Of a DNA stretch of 64,000 nucleotides, positions 44,901 to 59,900 are shown in pieces. The DNA is from Sialis fuliginosa (taxonomy: Eukaryota; Arthropoda; Insecta; Megaloptera; Sialidae), in contig OY540815.1 in the NCBI GenBank assembly GCA_961205875.1, forward strand, positions 14,693,638 to 14,757,637, read 5' to 3'. Every line of letters starts with the position of its first letter. Within the stretch, counting starts at the first letter, position 1. The position numbers and the translations under genes were made by a program. The notes under the pieces are model-generated. The model was not told where the DNA came from. It saw only the letters and a list, made by a program, of their open reading frames with translations, and ran no database searches.

Positions 44901-47900
44901 TAGATGCAAGTTCTTTGCACAAACACGCTTCACATTAATATGCTGATTTTACGTAAAATGCATACACAGTATCTTTGTAAGCATCTTGACACTTCAGCTG
45001 CAAGCAACCTGTACTATAATGATGGCTGCATATAGGTATGCGTATATTGAATAAATAAAATAAAAATAATACGGGGAAAAAATTCATGATCGTTCATGAA
45101 TACTTAATTAAACGATCAAAATCATAGCATAATATTACGTAATCTAGACTATTTATTTTCTTAAATGTACTGAACATATTTCCCATATGAAGTATTTATT
45201 TATTGAAAAAAATGTTTTGTATGTATGAAATCAAATTTACAAATAACAATAGCAAACGAACATAATAAAATAAATAAAGAAGTACGTTACAAAGATTAAA
45301 AAAATATTGATACCAACTATTATGATACAAACAGATTAACATTTATTTGATAAGCAAAAAGCTGTTTGACACGGATAATTTTTTCACTAATCCATATTAG
45401 TTTCTGTCAAAAACTAGTGCGTGTTAAATAACGAAAAAAGTAGCCCGTGTGGAAGGGCAGGACAGTACATTTACACTAAGTTCACCGAACCAAATAGATT
45501 AGCAAGTGGACCATATAATTGTTCACCATTGTTCTCGAGAAGCGTACCAATACACACCTGGGCAAGCATTGTACGCGAGCAATATACTGTATGTGCACTG
45601 TGCAATGCTTAATGCTCGATATCGCTAACTTTGCTCAGGAAACCTTGACTAGTAACAAATATATACACCTATATACATACACACATTTACATATGTATTT
45701 AATAGCACGACTTATTTTATTTGAATTCTTATCAGTGATAATTAAAAACAAATTAAAAGTAAAACGTGCTACAGTTTTTTTTAACTTTACCATTTTTACC
45801 AAATAGCATTACAATAATTTTCTTTAAGAGTATATACATTATACATATCATATACATCGGATAAGCGATAATAATAAAACTAATAAATGATCAACACAGG
45901 TAAATATATACAGGTTGTCCCGTAAACATACCGATAAACTTTGAAGAGTTGTAGAGGACATCAAAACAATCACTTTTTATCTATAAACCAATGTACGTAA
46001 ATGAGCTATTTAAGCAGTAGAACAAAAAGAAGGAACCCGCACAAAAGCAATGAATTTTGGCTTTTGGTTAAAATCAACAGTTGTGAAGTGCGCAACCTAC
46101 GAAAATCCATTCATTTCGCTCCTGGGGACACCCACAAATTTATATGTTTTTATCTCCTGAAAGTTTATCGGTATGTTTACGAGGCATCCTGTATATTCCC
46201 TGGTACATTCATTTAATAAATTCATTAACAAAGTACATATATCAAAAACCACGATTCAAATAATAATATATACACTGTAAAAGACTTTCAATTTGGACGA
46301 AGAGGGTAACCATTATCATTATAAAAACCATTTCGGACGTGACATATTATTCAATATACCAGACAGAAGCAACAAAACTATTTTTAATCATTCGGATGTT
46401 ATGAAATAATACAATATTTCACAACAACAAAAATATACGCAATCGTCAAATTGTGTACACAGAATGATTTGTTATTTATTCTGTTATTGCTCATCACATC
46501 GGTATCAAATATGTGGTTTGTTTCAAAAGATATATAACGTTATTCTAATTGCCTTTTCTAGATTAAATCAATTAAGCAAAAATATAAAAAGACAAGCAAT
46601 GAACTCGGTCCGTTATTAGAATCCCACACTAATTGTTATATAGGAGTGGCTGTCAAACAGTCAGTGGGATTTCTATAATAGTTATTTGCCACTAATTATG
46701 TAAATTAAAATTATTACTCGTTAATACCCAGAATTACATCATATAATTTTTGCAGAAAAATTTACTTCCTAAAAAAATTTATCAATGCAAGTTATTCAAA
46801 ACCCGAAACGACTGCCTTTATTTTCATCGATTTTTTAAATTATGATACCAAATTGATAATCAATAAAAATCTTATGAATGAATCAATCAATAAACTATTT
46901 TTAGATCGACAAAATATTGAGAACTACTACAGAAATATTTTTTCCTTGCTTGAACTACTTGACATGTCTGATCTGCACCTACGTTCAATTAAAAACAACT
47001 TATTATATGCATTCCGGTTGCTACAATTGACTGGCATTTACATCAAACGATTTCAACTCGCTGGAATTTGAATATCTTCCATAAAGCACACAGTTCACCA
47101 AAAATAAATCCAATTATATTAAATTAATCCAATATGAAATCGTTGCTGCAACAATAAATGACAGCTATGAAAACTATTATACATAACCTTTGGCATCATT
47201 ATAATAATAGAATAAATTTCGGTTGGCTGAAAACTAAAATAGTCAGTATAAGGCATAATTAATAAAACAATAATTCTGTATCTATGCAAATGAATACAGT
47301 TAGTTTTTACAGTCAAGTTCTTGTTGCTATTAACAAATGATATCTTTAGAATATGTCGAAATTTAAATATCATTCAAAAAAACAGATGCCATAACATAAT
47401 TATCTGCAACTATTTATCTTTGTAAAATTATGCTAATATAATATTCATTAAAAAGCGATTACCTAATATGACGTACAATTGTTTTTTTTATGATTTCATT
47501 AGTCCAAAAAGGAAATAATGTATGTCTTGATATGATAACATTATCAAAAGTATATACGTCGATAAAATATTTGTACATAATGTTGCGAAATAATAATTTC
47601 TAGAACAACGAAAAATCATCCCAAATCAAAACAAAAATGAATGATATTGATCCAAGGTAGAACTCATCCCTTCAAAAACGTCACATGTCAGTAATCATTT
47701 GAAAGACGATACGCGCTGGAAATTATACCATAACAACATATGCCAGTTCGTTTGTTGTTTGCATTAGATGAAACACAAAACTAACAACATCATCACCGAA
47801 TGTATTGACAGTTTTAGTGGGAGTATGTTATCGGTGAAATTTTGTAATATGGATTTATTTTTAGAAATTATTGTCTTTTTTGTCTATATCGATTTCCTTA

Positions 47901-50900
47901 TAATTCTCGAATACATTCAAAACTTCTCTATATTCATTAGAAGAAAGGCATTTTGTAAAAAAACTTTTATGAAAGATAATATAAATTTAATTGGGGATGC
48001 AATAAATTCTATATTTTATTTATTAACGTTACAAAAATACGCGTAGTAGATAATAGTATTTTTAACCACGTAATCTATTAATTAGATTAACTTCATCAAT
48101 TAAGACCACTTACAAATAAATAATCTACAAGTACCTACAAAAACTAAGCAACCAATCACATTGATATATATATAACATATGTTTATCGCGAAAAAGTATT
48201 TAATTTAGATAACAAAAACAAACTGCGAAAAACAAATTTTAAATGTCCTGGTCTATATGTTAGAGGTGACTGAAAAATATGAGATATATATATTACGTAA
48301 GAGAACAATGTTTCGCCATAGTACAATTTTACGTAACAGAAATTATATTAAATTACGGAAGACAACACTGTAAATTGGTAACAAGTTTTTATGCTTTTTT
48401 AATTTTGACCTCCATGTTCATTGTGAACAAAAAATTTAGACATGGTTTACCAAGTTCTTCATTTAACGAAAATTTAATTTTTTATCATAGAATTGAATTA
48501 TTTATTGTTAAGCAATAAAATAAAAACTTCAAAAATTGATCCCATTTCTTTCTCTCTCTGATTGTAGACGTTTCTTATTTAAAATATTACTAAAGATAAT
48601 AATGTACTCCATATTATCAGTAAATACAAACCAAACCAGTGTCTTATCAAAATATATAAGTATTTCTTAATGGTACAATATGATACATATGTATTACACA
48701 GAACTATTTTAAGCACTTTAAATTTAAAGCAAGTAAATTTAGTAGAAAATGTGTGGTCTTTGTTCAGATTTATTTACACGTGTTATTAACACATTGGCAA
48801 AATTTTATTGATTTCGATTGTTCACTTGGACATTTAAAATGAACATTAATAATTATCAACGAATTAATCACATGCCATATAAAAGCTGTCTAGATGAATC
48901 GCACGACTCCAGAAACAAAATAACTTAAATTAAAAAATATATACTAAAAATTCATTTGATAAATAAATATATAAACGAGACCTGAAGATAGCCGATAGGA
49001 TTCGACCGAAACGTCGTCAAGAAGAACGCGGAGCTACCCTGAATTTTTCACCAGCAAATATATATATGTATATATATATCTAAAAATAATCCCTCAATAA
49101 AAATAGATTTCTATATCTGCAAACCACGAAATACGGATATCGTATTGTATAGTAATCCAGACTTCATCCAAAAATATATACATTAAAGAATATGACGTAA
49201 TCTTTGTACTGAATATCACCAGTAAATTTATTTATGTAAATAATTTTTTTCGTGTTTTTTATAAAACAATACAAACTTATTGTTAGTTGATAAGATGGTA
49301 TATTGCAAATATGTATAACACATTTTTCATCTTTGAATCCTGTAAAATTGAAATTAATTATATATGTCTTGTTGATTCCATGATATAACTTTAACTATAC
49401 AATTCAAATTACGTTTATTTGATGTTCAGAATAGACAAAAACGAGTTCATTTCAAATTTATCTTTTTTGATGTTAATTTTTAATAAAATTTAAAAACAAT
49501 GAAGGCTCTTTCCAATTAAGGTAATAAAGTGGCAGATAGCTAAAACCACCAGCATTATCACCTTCATCATCGCCAGACTGCATCCAGCCAATGCACAAAA
49601 GAAACAATACCACCATCACGCTACACACACACATATAATACTACACCTCTCTCTCTCTCTTACACTTCTCGCGAGCAAGCAACCTTGACAGCAGCTCTCA
49701 GCGGAGTGCCATCGCACAACAAGCAATAGCCGCCACCAGTCGAGGTTGAGGGTTTTCGCAATCGATGGCCCCGGGATTCAATGTCATCACAACATACACG
49801 CGGTGATAACACACTAATCATCATCATTGTCGATAACGCAGAGAACTGCCGATATGTGATGTCACAGAACGATCATGTGTCGCAACACGCGAGCGCACGT
49901 ATACGCATATATACTTACGTCCAAAAATCTGATAATAAAATAACAATATTAAATCGAAAAAAATCATCAGCCTAATAATCTTTAAACAATGAGTTCTAAT
50001 TTATTAATTTAATTACATTTGAAAGTAGACTCATACAATCATATCAATCGTATGATTTTCACATATCATCATCAATTCAATGTCAAAAAAATTTGTAACA
50101 CGCCATAGATAATTTCCGAGAAAATTTTTGAAACATCTGTATGTACTCACTAATTTATATAAAATTCGTAGAAAGGTGATTTAAATATTTAAAAGTCAAG
50201 TATGATTGTGTGGATAGACTCACATTTTGAAAATAATTAATGCAAATAAGTAATTGTAAAAATACTTCAGGTAGACGACATTTACAAATAATTAATGCCA
50301 CCGTAAGGCCACCATTATTATATTGACATTTTGCTTACCAAAAACTAAACTTTAAATTACTTATTAAATATTTACATTAATTGCATTTTTCCACTATTTA
50401 TATCATCACCTTGACCAATTTATTCAAATAAATAAAAATCATTGCCATTGAGAACAATACTATTAATAATGAAACAATTACAACCGATTCTAATAAACGT
50501 AATTTGTTACAAAAATAATAGTGTCACATAAAAAAGAAACCTTTAAAATCAATCCATTCAACTGTTTTATAAAACAACAAAAAATATACGTGTTCTTTGT
50601 ACAACTTTTTTCTATAAATATCATTCTGAAGGTCGATCAATAATTTGCATGAATGTAATAGAATTAATTCATTACGCAATATCAGTAAGTATTTGTCAAG
50701 ACAGTTCGGAAAAAAAACAAATCAAAAAGAATTTGCAGACACTTTTCTTAAAAGATACTAAACTTCCCTAATACCAGTAAAAATCCCATACATTAATCAC
50801 ACACATATTAACTTCCTGATTATGACGAGTCTAAATTAACCTTGATGACGCGTTCCTACGTACTTTTATTTCCTGATTGTAAACCTGTATTCTAAGAGAA

Positions 50901-53900
50901 TATATCAGAAAACACACACCGTCCCGGAAACCACTAGTACCTATTCAGTAAACTATACTGTTATCCAAAAGATCCCACAATCTAGATCTCGTTGAAAAAA
51001 AAAGAAACCGTTCACAGTATTATATACGAAATTGTAGAACAGAAATAATGACTTTGCACTAAATCACATGGTGAAGATCTGCAAAAGGTCAAAGTCGTTG
51101 AAGAATACATGCATGAATAATATAATCAATACTAAACTACTAGGGTTTATCTAATTTAGAAAAGTTTAAATCATTACAACACAATTAATGATGGCTAATA
51201 TTAAAATATTTCATCATAAACACGTAAAAAAATTAGGGAAACTACGACAGATTAGTAACTGTTTGACGTATTCAACCTTCAAAAATAATTTAATACCGGA
51301 TAAACAAGAAATGGCTACCGATCTATCTCTCACATAAATAGATCGGGACAAAAAAACGTCTAATCAATCGTAATGTATATAATTGACCAGAACAACCACA
51401 ATGCGTGTTTAGTGCACGTGGCTTTGACAAACACTGGGGGGTACAAATCACCCCCTAAGCTCATTGACGTCATTGTATATAAATACTTCATGCACAGACA
51501 CCGAACTTATCAGTAAACTTGAGAAGGTATTACGCTATATATTTCTGTCACCGCCTTTTTTTAATGACGACAATCGCAAATACACAGGAAGAAATCCGAT
51601 ATTACAAAATAACAATCTGTACCTGTAACTGAAGTATGTTTTTCTAGGAAAAACATTTAATCCTTCGTGCGTCATAAGGTGGTATTACGTTCCAATAATT
51701 CGAAGCAAATTAATCGAATATAAAAAGAAATATTATACTCGTACTTCTGTTACAGGGAAAAGATTCATATTTTTTTATCATATTATATTAGGTTTTTTAA
51801 TTATAAAGATACGAAATTATATGTATATAAGAATATACAAGATTATGTTATCTAATGTAATAATTTATTACGACATTTCTACTTGACGTTAACTTGTGAA
51901 ACATTATTTAGCAAATGAACTAAAAGTACATAAGTACTGTGAAGATGGGTTATATCAAAATTCAAATATTTAAATAGACGATATACAACAAGTCTGAATA
52001 AGGAGTATTTGGCATTCAAGAGGTTACACAAAAATATTATTGGTAACAAGCACACAATACAAAAACTAAATTATACAATAAAATCTATTATAATTTTAAA
52101 TTAATTTCAAGGTAATATTTTTACACTACATCTATTACAACAGCAGACAATATTCAATTGACATTTTAACGGTTTAATGAACAGGTAACAAACGTAAAAA
52201 CAATACAGCACAAGTCCGAGCATGTTGTAACTTGTTTTAACATAAACTCGTAGTATCATCATCCATCGGTTTACGTCAGAACCACTCTAAGCAGGATACA
52301 ACTGGCTGAGATAATAAAAAAAAACACGTACAATACCCGGATTAGCAGGCGCAAAGATAAGTGCGTAATGGGATGTTCTCAAAGGAGAACATACACACAC
52401 ACACACATTAGCGTAATGTGGAGTTTGCGTGAATATTGCGTCATGTGTGAAATTACTATGCCGATAAAAAGTTACCGAGAAATGTGTGGAATTTGTAAAA
52501 AAAAAAGTGTATTGTTTTTATTGTACAATGAAAAAGATCAAATGAAGCCGACGTTACGGCAGAATTATTGAACTCAGTTATACAAATATATTTCACTAAC
52601 TTATTACTATCAACTATCGAATATGCCTAAATCATTGTATCTAGATAAGGTACTTGCACCAGTTATGGCCGCTATAAGAGCAAGGTTTACTGTTTTTGTG
52701 ATTGACGGGCTTCTTTTTGTAATTCTCATGAACTCATGTTACTAATAAAACAAGTAACTATTTATCAAATCACGCTGTATTAAGACAGTTAAATGTATAT
52801 ATTAATATTCAGAAATTATAGTAATCAAATATCATATTTCTAATTCAGTACATTTAATTTAAAAAAGCCATTACTGGGGTCATATCCAAGACTGGTGCCA
52901 GTACTTTATCATGTAGTAATTCAGTCGTAATTTTCGATATTAACTTTTATAAGATCGTAAACAGTACATGCACAAGCATTACCACATTATTTGCTTAGCA
53001 AGATAATGTGGTTTCAAAATATTCAGTAAATCTGTGGTATCGATTTACGAAACCTGAGAACAAATGATGACATTTCTTTTGTGCTTCATGTACATAAGTG
53101 GTGTAATTACTCGATTAACTCGTTGCTTATTAATCGTTTTCAAAAACATTAAACATTACGTTTAATTTATTATTACACTTATTCTATTCAATCGAAAATA
53201 ATTGATAAGCCAATTACGGTACTAAATTTAGAATCTATTTTTAGAAACATACTTTACATATATTATAATTAAAACCGTATACGAATAAATTGAGATGAAG
53301 CAATTTTCAATTTTGCAAAAATAAATTTGATTAAGGATGTCCAGTTTCTTTAACAATCGTCATTTTTTTTTTTCATTTTTTTATTGATTTTCGAAAACAA
53401 AAATTCCAAAAATCTATTCGTAGAGACTCTTTGGCAACATTATCGATACCATCGACGCAACACCGGCCGACTGTTGGCAACCGTGTATGAGGAAATACAC
53501 GCATCAGCAACTCCTCAGCACACTTAGATGCAGAGGTATGGTAATTGGGAAACAGCTCGCGCCGCGCTCTATGGCTGTTTATTCAATGACGAAACGCATG
53601 CGTTGCCCTTGGTGGTTACGAAAATCCAAGTGTGACGACATACGGGCCAAAGCAATGCGCGGCTTTGTCTGCCCGTCCGGTGTGACCCTTGTCGGTCGCG
53701 AGTCAGTTTTACACGGACAAGGTTCTGCTAACCTTTAAAGCGCCCGGACCCTACGGACTGCTTTCATTCATTGGGAATCGGCACTTCTTTATTTCACCGC
53801 TTACGTGCTCAATGCAGGTTCAATGAAAAACATAAATATTACCTGCAATCCCATGTTTTCTTTGCCAGATGGTAACAAGCAATGTAAGGTCTATTTGACT

Positions 53901-56900
53901 TTCTCAGAGGTGGTTAATTTTGTTATTGAGTTCAAGGGGTAAGTAACTTTAAAAAAGGTATACACGTTATTACTGTAAGCCAAATCCACACTAATTAAGC
54001 ACGCATATTTTTTCGGGAAGTTCTCAAAACAAGAAAACAAAATGGAGTTACCTGCTTATTGTTAGTCAATTTAATTTTAAATATATTTTTTAAATTTAAA
54101 TTCTGAATGACTTCATAGAGTAACAAGTATTTACTAAATAATAAATACAATAAAAGGCTCGTGTGAAACGCCTTCATGAACAACATCCGGAAGCAGATTG
54201 GGAAACGATCAGCCACGTGAATAAATCCCCGTTCCCCGCTCGCTACTCACTGTACTGTAACAACGCACGCACACACACACACATATATATATATATACAT
54301 ATATATATAGGCGTACACTCACACACCCACTTTATGTGTGAGGGTTGCGCAACGCGCCCGCCACCAGAAAAATCAAAGCACGTACAGAACGATCGATTGC
54401 CTTTGATCAATCTGACCTTCAAAACATTCAGTTAATTTCATGTTTAAATTATTTTCACACAAAAAATGATACAAAAGAAAAAATTTCACAGTTGACAGAG
54501 TTCATTCGTACAAAACAATATAAGTTATCATGAAATTTAAAAAAGCTTCGGTGATATTTTTTTAATGCAATAACTTCCCATTTAATTTCCTAGTATATGA
54601 TTTAAGTTGTAGTACTTCCTTATTTATTGATAGTTTTCATTTCCGTCAAAATAGCATTTCCTAGTTAATATTATGTTTACCACGAGTTATTTCGTAATAT
54701 ACTAAACTTTAAATAGAATTATTTTATAACCTTTACAATCTATTGTATTCAACGTTTATGTTTTAGTTGCTATTTCTTTGATTCGTTACAAATTTGAACT
54801 TTCTTCGAAAACTTTTATTTTTTCAATTTTCTTAATTAAATATAATGAATAATGAACATAACAAATTGCACATAAAATTTTACATAAATTGAGATACAAA
54901 ATTGACAATAACAGCGCACATCAAAGAAAACAAAACATGATGTTTAAATATTTAATATGCAGATATAAAATATGTTATTATGTGTACCGCTATGTTAAAT
55001 GAATACCTTCGGTTGTGATTTTCGTTGTTGTGTTCATGCATTTGCACACGATATAATATTAGCAAATAGGGCTGTGTATTGTGTATTGTTGAATATAACA
55101 ACAACAACTTTCCGTAATTTCTTATTTCAAAAGTTTTTCATATAAGCATAGATAATGTGAGCGTATTTTATCTAATTTGTTTAATGTTTCATCATAGAAA
55201 ATCATTATATCTATTAAAAAATGGAAGTATTCTTGACCTGAGTCAAGAATATTATATCTGAAATCAATTCCAACAAAAAAAATTATTTAATTTAAAAATG
55301 ACCAAGATAAAAATGCATTTATCGTTCAGAAGTAAACAAATCACGTTACTATTTGCTTATAAACAATGATGTGACTGTATACATTTTTTAATATAAATAT
55401 TATCATCAATTTTGCAATAAATAATTATGATCTAATATAATTTCATCATCATAATATTTGAATACATATTACGAAATATTTTTAAGAAAACTAATGACAA
55501 ATGATCAAAGTTTTTTTTTGTTTCTACAAATACTTTTTCATTAAAATGACCAACAAACAAAACTCTGATTAGTAGAGTAATCGGGGCTGCGAGTATTATA
55601 GAAATCATGCATGTAACCCTCCGCTTTGTTTTATTAACATTGAAAAAAGGGAATTTAAAATTTTGAAACTTTGTAATATTTAAAACTTTGAGAAGTAAAA
55701 AGAAAAAAATAAGGTCATTCAACTGCACCGATGTATCTCTGACACTACACACGTTTACTTCAATAAAATAAATTAAATACATAAAACCATCAAGTGTAGC
55801 AGTCTATCATTTCAAAAAAGTCCCACGAAATTCTGCGCGCACATCCGCCAGACCAAATCTATCCGGCAAATTATAAAAGATGCATTAAAAGATCCATCCG
55901 CAACCAGGTCTGAATAAATATTACACACACATATTCATACATCATTTCCTGGCTAACTACATATACACTGAAGCCTCCAGTATCCGGCATTGGTTGCATT
56001 TAAGACGGATGTGTTGTACAATTGTATTCCATCCGGCTCGCCAGATCAATTGACTCCGTTACGTCAAAGGATTTATTATTATTGGCACACGACAAATACG
56101 GACGTTGTATAAAGCATTCTAATGTGGGCATGTATAAAAAGAAAGACACTTGCAATTAGAAGTTACAGCAAATTGCTTTAACCATAATCAATTTTCTAAT
56201 TTTGATAAAATATTGTTGTTTACAACAATTAAACACAACTGTTAGCTTATTTATTTATAAACTCAGTAAACAATTTTTAAATGTACGTGATCAAATTCAG
56301 GTTTTATAAACCAGATTCTTTTATGTACACAACACGCAAATAACTGATTTTTCTTCTAATTTTTCCGTTTAAAAAACAACATATTTCACAACAGGACAAA
56401 AATTACACACGATGTTCAAGATTGCATTCGTCGCTTAGAAATTACACATTTATAAATGCTTTATATAAAAAAAAAACTTATATGCAAGACTTAAAAATAG
56501 AACATACGAGAAAAATAAAGAAAAATATGTTCTAGTTTGTACCGCTTTGCAGAAATAGATTTAGGTCAATGTTGAAATTGCAAAAAATATATGTATTATA
56601 TCTAAAAAAAACGCACGTATTTATTAGATATTTTTATCACTTTTGCGTAAATGAGTTCATATTTTTGTATACACTATTCAAGTAAATGAAACCAGGACAT
56701 CTATTGTCGCATAAATAATAATAATAATACAGAATTATCTAGTTCTTGGGAACTAGGGCAACTGGCGCACCAGAAGGCGTTCCCGGTTAAACAGCAGGAT
56801 AAAACGTATAGGTTATTATCCACAGATGCATGGTGGATCTGCCAAGAGCTATGTAATTTTCCTTTTACATAAAATGCATGGGTGAAACGCACAATACAAA

Positions 56901-59900
56901 TTATAAATATCCAAATACAAAAGGGTTGAAGAAGAAAAGATGTAATCTAAATCCTACACAATTCTCTTCGTAAATCTTAGAGGGTGGTATTCATTGCACC
57001 TGATATTTTATACAATTTTGTATCAATCGAAAATTTGAATTGAAATTCAAGCTCATTCAATTTTAACAATTTTTCTCACGTTTATTAATTTATGTTGGTA
57101 ATATAGCATCTTCAATTTCCACACCAGGATATAAACGTCAGAGAACAAGCATCATCGGCGTCATGATCATTTATTTAACTCGACCGCGAAACCGAAGGTA
57201 ACGCGAATCTAAAATTGGACATCACCGAGGAAAACACTTTCTCATGACGGCTTCTTCGCTGATTCGCCGACATTCACTAAACAACTATGCGAGCTCTGGA
57301 TGACGGGCGGCGGATATTTCGGGACCGCCGCGCAATGTTGCCAAAACAAAAATAAAACGGAAGTCGCGATTTATATATCACGGACTGTTTACGGAGGTCG
57401 ACCTCGTGCGGGATCGTTTTAATAGACACAAAATTGGTTAACGAGTTTATATTTTTAATATGACACGTTATGGCAAAAGATTGTTAATAAATAAAAAATT
57501 CAATATTATCTAAATCTTGTTCACACTTATGTCTACTCCTTTATAACACATCGCGTGAAGATATATCGTTCAGCAAATACGTATGCAAATTTCAAGAGAA
57601 ACCTTGAAATAAATTGTGTGTGATGCATTTTATTAAGAATAAGCACCAAAAATTCACTAAAGAAGGAAAGAGAGAATATGAGTTTGTATAATATGTCAAT
57701 TTGTCACGTTCTACTCGTTCGAAGACAAGTTCTTTTTTTAACTCGCACACATACGGTGACATGAAGAATACTAAACAGTCAAAATGATACGATATCGATG
57801 TTGGGAAAATATCTGACTCGCCGAAGACAATGAATATAAAAAACTCCGATTGTTTTTACGAAGAATTATGGCGCTTAACATTGTCCTTAAAAGACTACAA
57901 CGAAAAGTAAAATTACTTCAAGATACTTGAAAGAATCAACCTGTTTTGAGATGGGGGATATATTTAAACAAAATTCAATCTTTGACATTTTTATATTATA
58001 TTATTTAAATATAATAAAAAAATATTCTCTTTTTCTAAACATTCAACTATTGATATAGGGTATTGCAAGTTTGTATGGCGTGCAACTTGTAATAAATTAG
58101 TTGTTTTTGATATATTAAAATGATCAAATGGCATCTGAATGCAGAAAAACATGTGTACAAGTTAATGATGTATCGCATAGGCCCATCTCATTCTCGTCAC
58201 TACAATGCCCCATAGCTGTTCTTCTATCCATACCTATACATATTGCTAAAGCACATAATAATAGCCCGAAGCACAGCACACTTCATTTTGAATACAAATT
58301 TCGCAAGGTAACGGGTTTTTTTCGGCAAGATATTCGGGTTCACTGCTGGTTATAGACACTGGGCCAGAGTAGATGAACTCGTGTTTGCTTGCAAGTGTGT
58401 TTACCAAATAACAAATCGTAGTATCGTCATGGCAACACGTACACAAAAATAAACATACAATACAATTCAATACAACAATTTTTTATATTAATATTTATTA
58501 TTTAAATCACTATTTGAGATTCATATTTCTAATTAGTTGACTATAATTGGCATTCCAGCATATTTGGAGTAATTTAGAGACACCGCTAAAAAATATAGCG
58601 CGCAATTGTATTCGTCCATTTTGCAGTGCACATATCCTGGTAAAGACCTTTATTTCATTGTCATTTTAAAATTGCATAAAAATAATAAACAGGAACTGTG
58701 CTGCCACCACAAAAGTACATGCGCTCATTGACATTTTTGTCAGACGAAATTCACTAAAGAAGCACCGGATATGACTTACATAGCAACTTCCTTCCACGTG
58801 CAAAAACCCCACAAGAAAAGAACAATACGAGAATTCTACCTGTGAAACCGAAGCGTCTGCAGATTTTCTATTGTAACCAAGCACACGTAAAACAGTTTAA
58901 ACACAAATCGCGATTTGATGATAGAGAGAGGGATCATTACATTTTGAATATCAAGTTTGTTGCACTTAGAAATAAACATCAAGCTTTATATTTGGATACT
59001 GTTGCAATTAAAAAAATAAATAAAAAATAATACAAATTTGGCTACACGTTTGTTATGGTTGTACGTTTTTACCAAGAAATAATTAATTACTCTAGATTCA
59101 TTTACATATTTTTATCAACATTGATTCAGCATCTGACGTATAAACACATTTATTCCATATATTTTTTTCATGGAAACAATTAAATATATTCCACTTATTT
59201 GTATCATGATGTATAATTTATCAATCACCGGTTTTTGAAATAAACAAATTAGTTCTGGAAAACAAGTTTCCCAATAATTGTGTGTTTTATTAAATAAAGG
59301 TATTTCATTAATAACATTCTAATTTACCCACACAATCGTATCTCCATGATCGTGACCATGAAAATCAATATCAACCATAAATAAAAAATAATCTACAACC
59401 TTAAACTCAATAACAAAACAAATCAAAGTAATGTTTGTCAAAATTTGAAAACAATCGATTGCGTAATTTAAAAGGTTTTGATTTTAATATAGCTGTAATA
59501 GAATAATTTAATGCTAAATTGAATTGTACGAAGTAATACCAGATTTAAATTAGCTATTTAATAATGCCATCAAAACTAATGATATATAACTATTAATTTC
59601 AAGATAAAATATTTAATTTGTTTGTACACAGTACACATACGTGCATATATACATTTCGTATTTAATACAAAGTCGTTTGTCACGTTTTTCTCATAGGGCA
59701 ATTAATTTTTCCACGATGACAGTTTCAACTAGTACAAAAAACTTATCTACAAAAACGAATAACATAATAAATTATTCAATCAATCGACAACTACAATCTT
59801 GTCCTCTTTTTGTAGCACATTTAAGAGAGCTTCTGGCGAAATCTATTCAAAGAATTTAGATTTGGATTTTAAGAACTAGATGGAAAAGAAAGAAAAAAAC

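Noticed and set aside
54266..54309. CA/TA tract as a functional Z-DNA switch
   Set aside because: Such compound microsatellites are common in AT-rich introns and nothing nearby supports a role.
55432..55782. 116-codon minus-strand frame
   Set aside because: Lys/Phe/Ile-rich, AT-driven composition, no domain.
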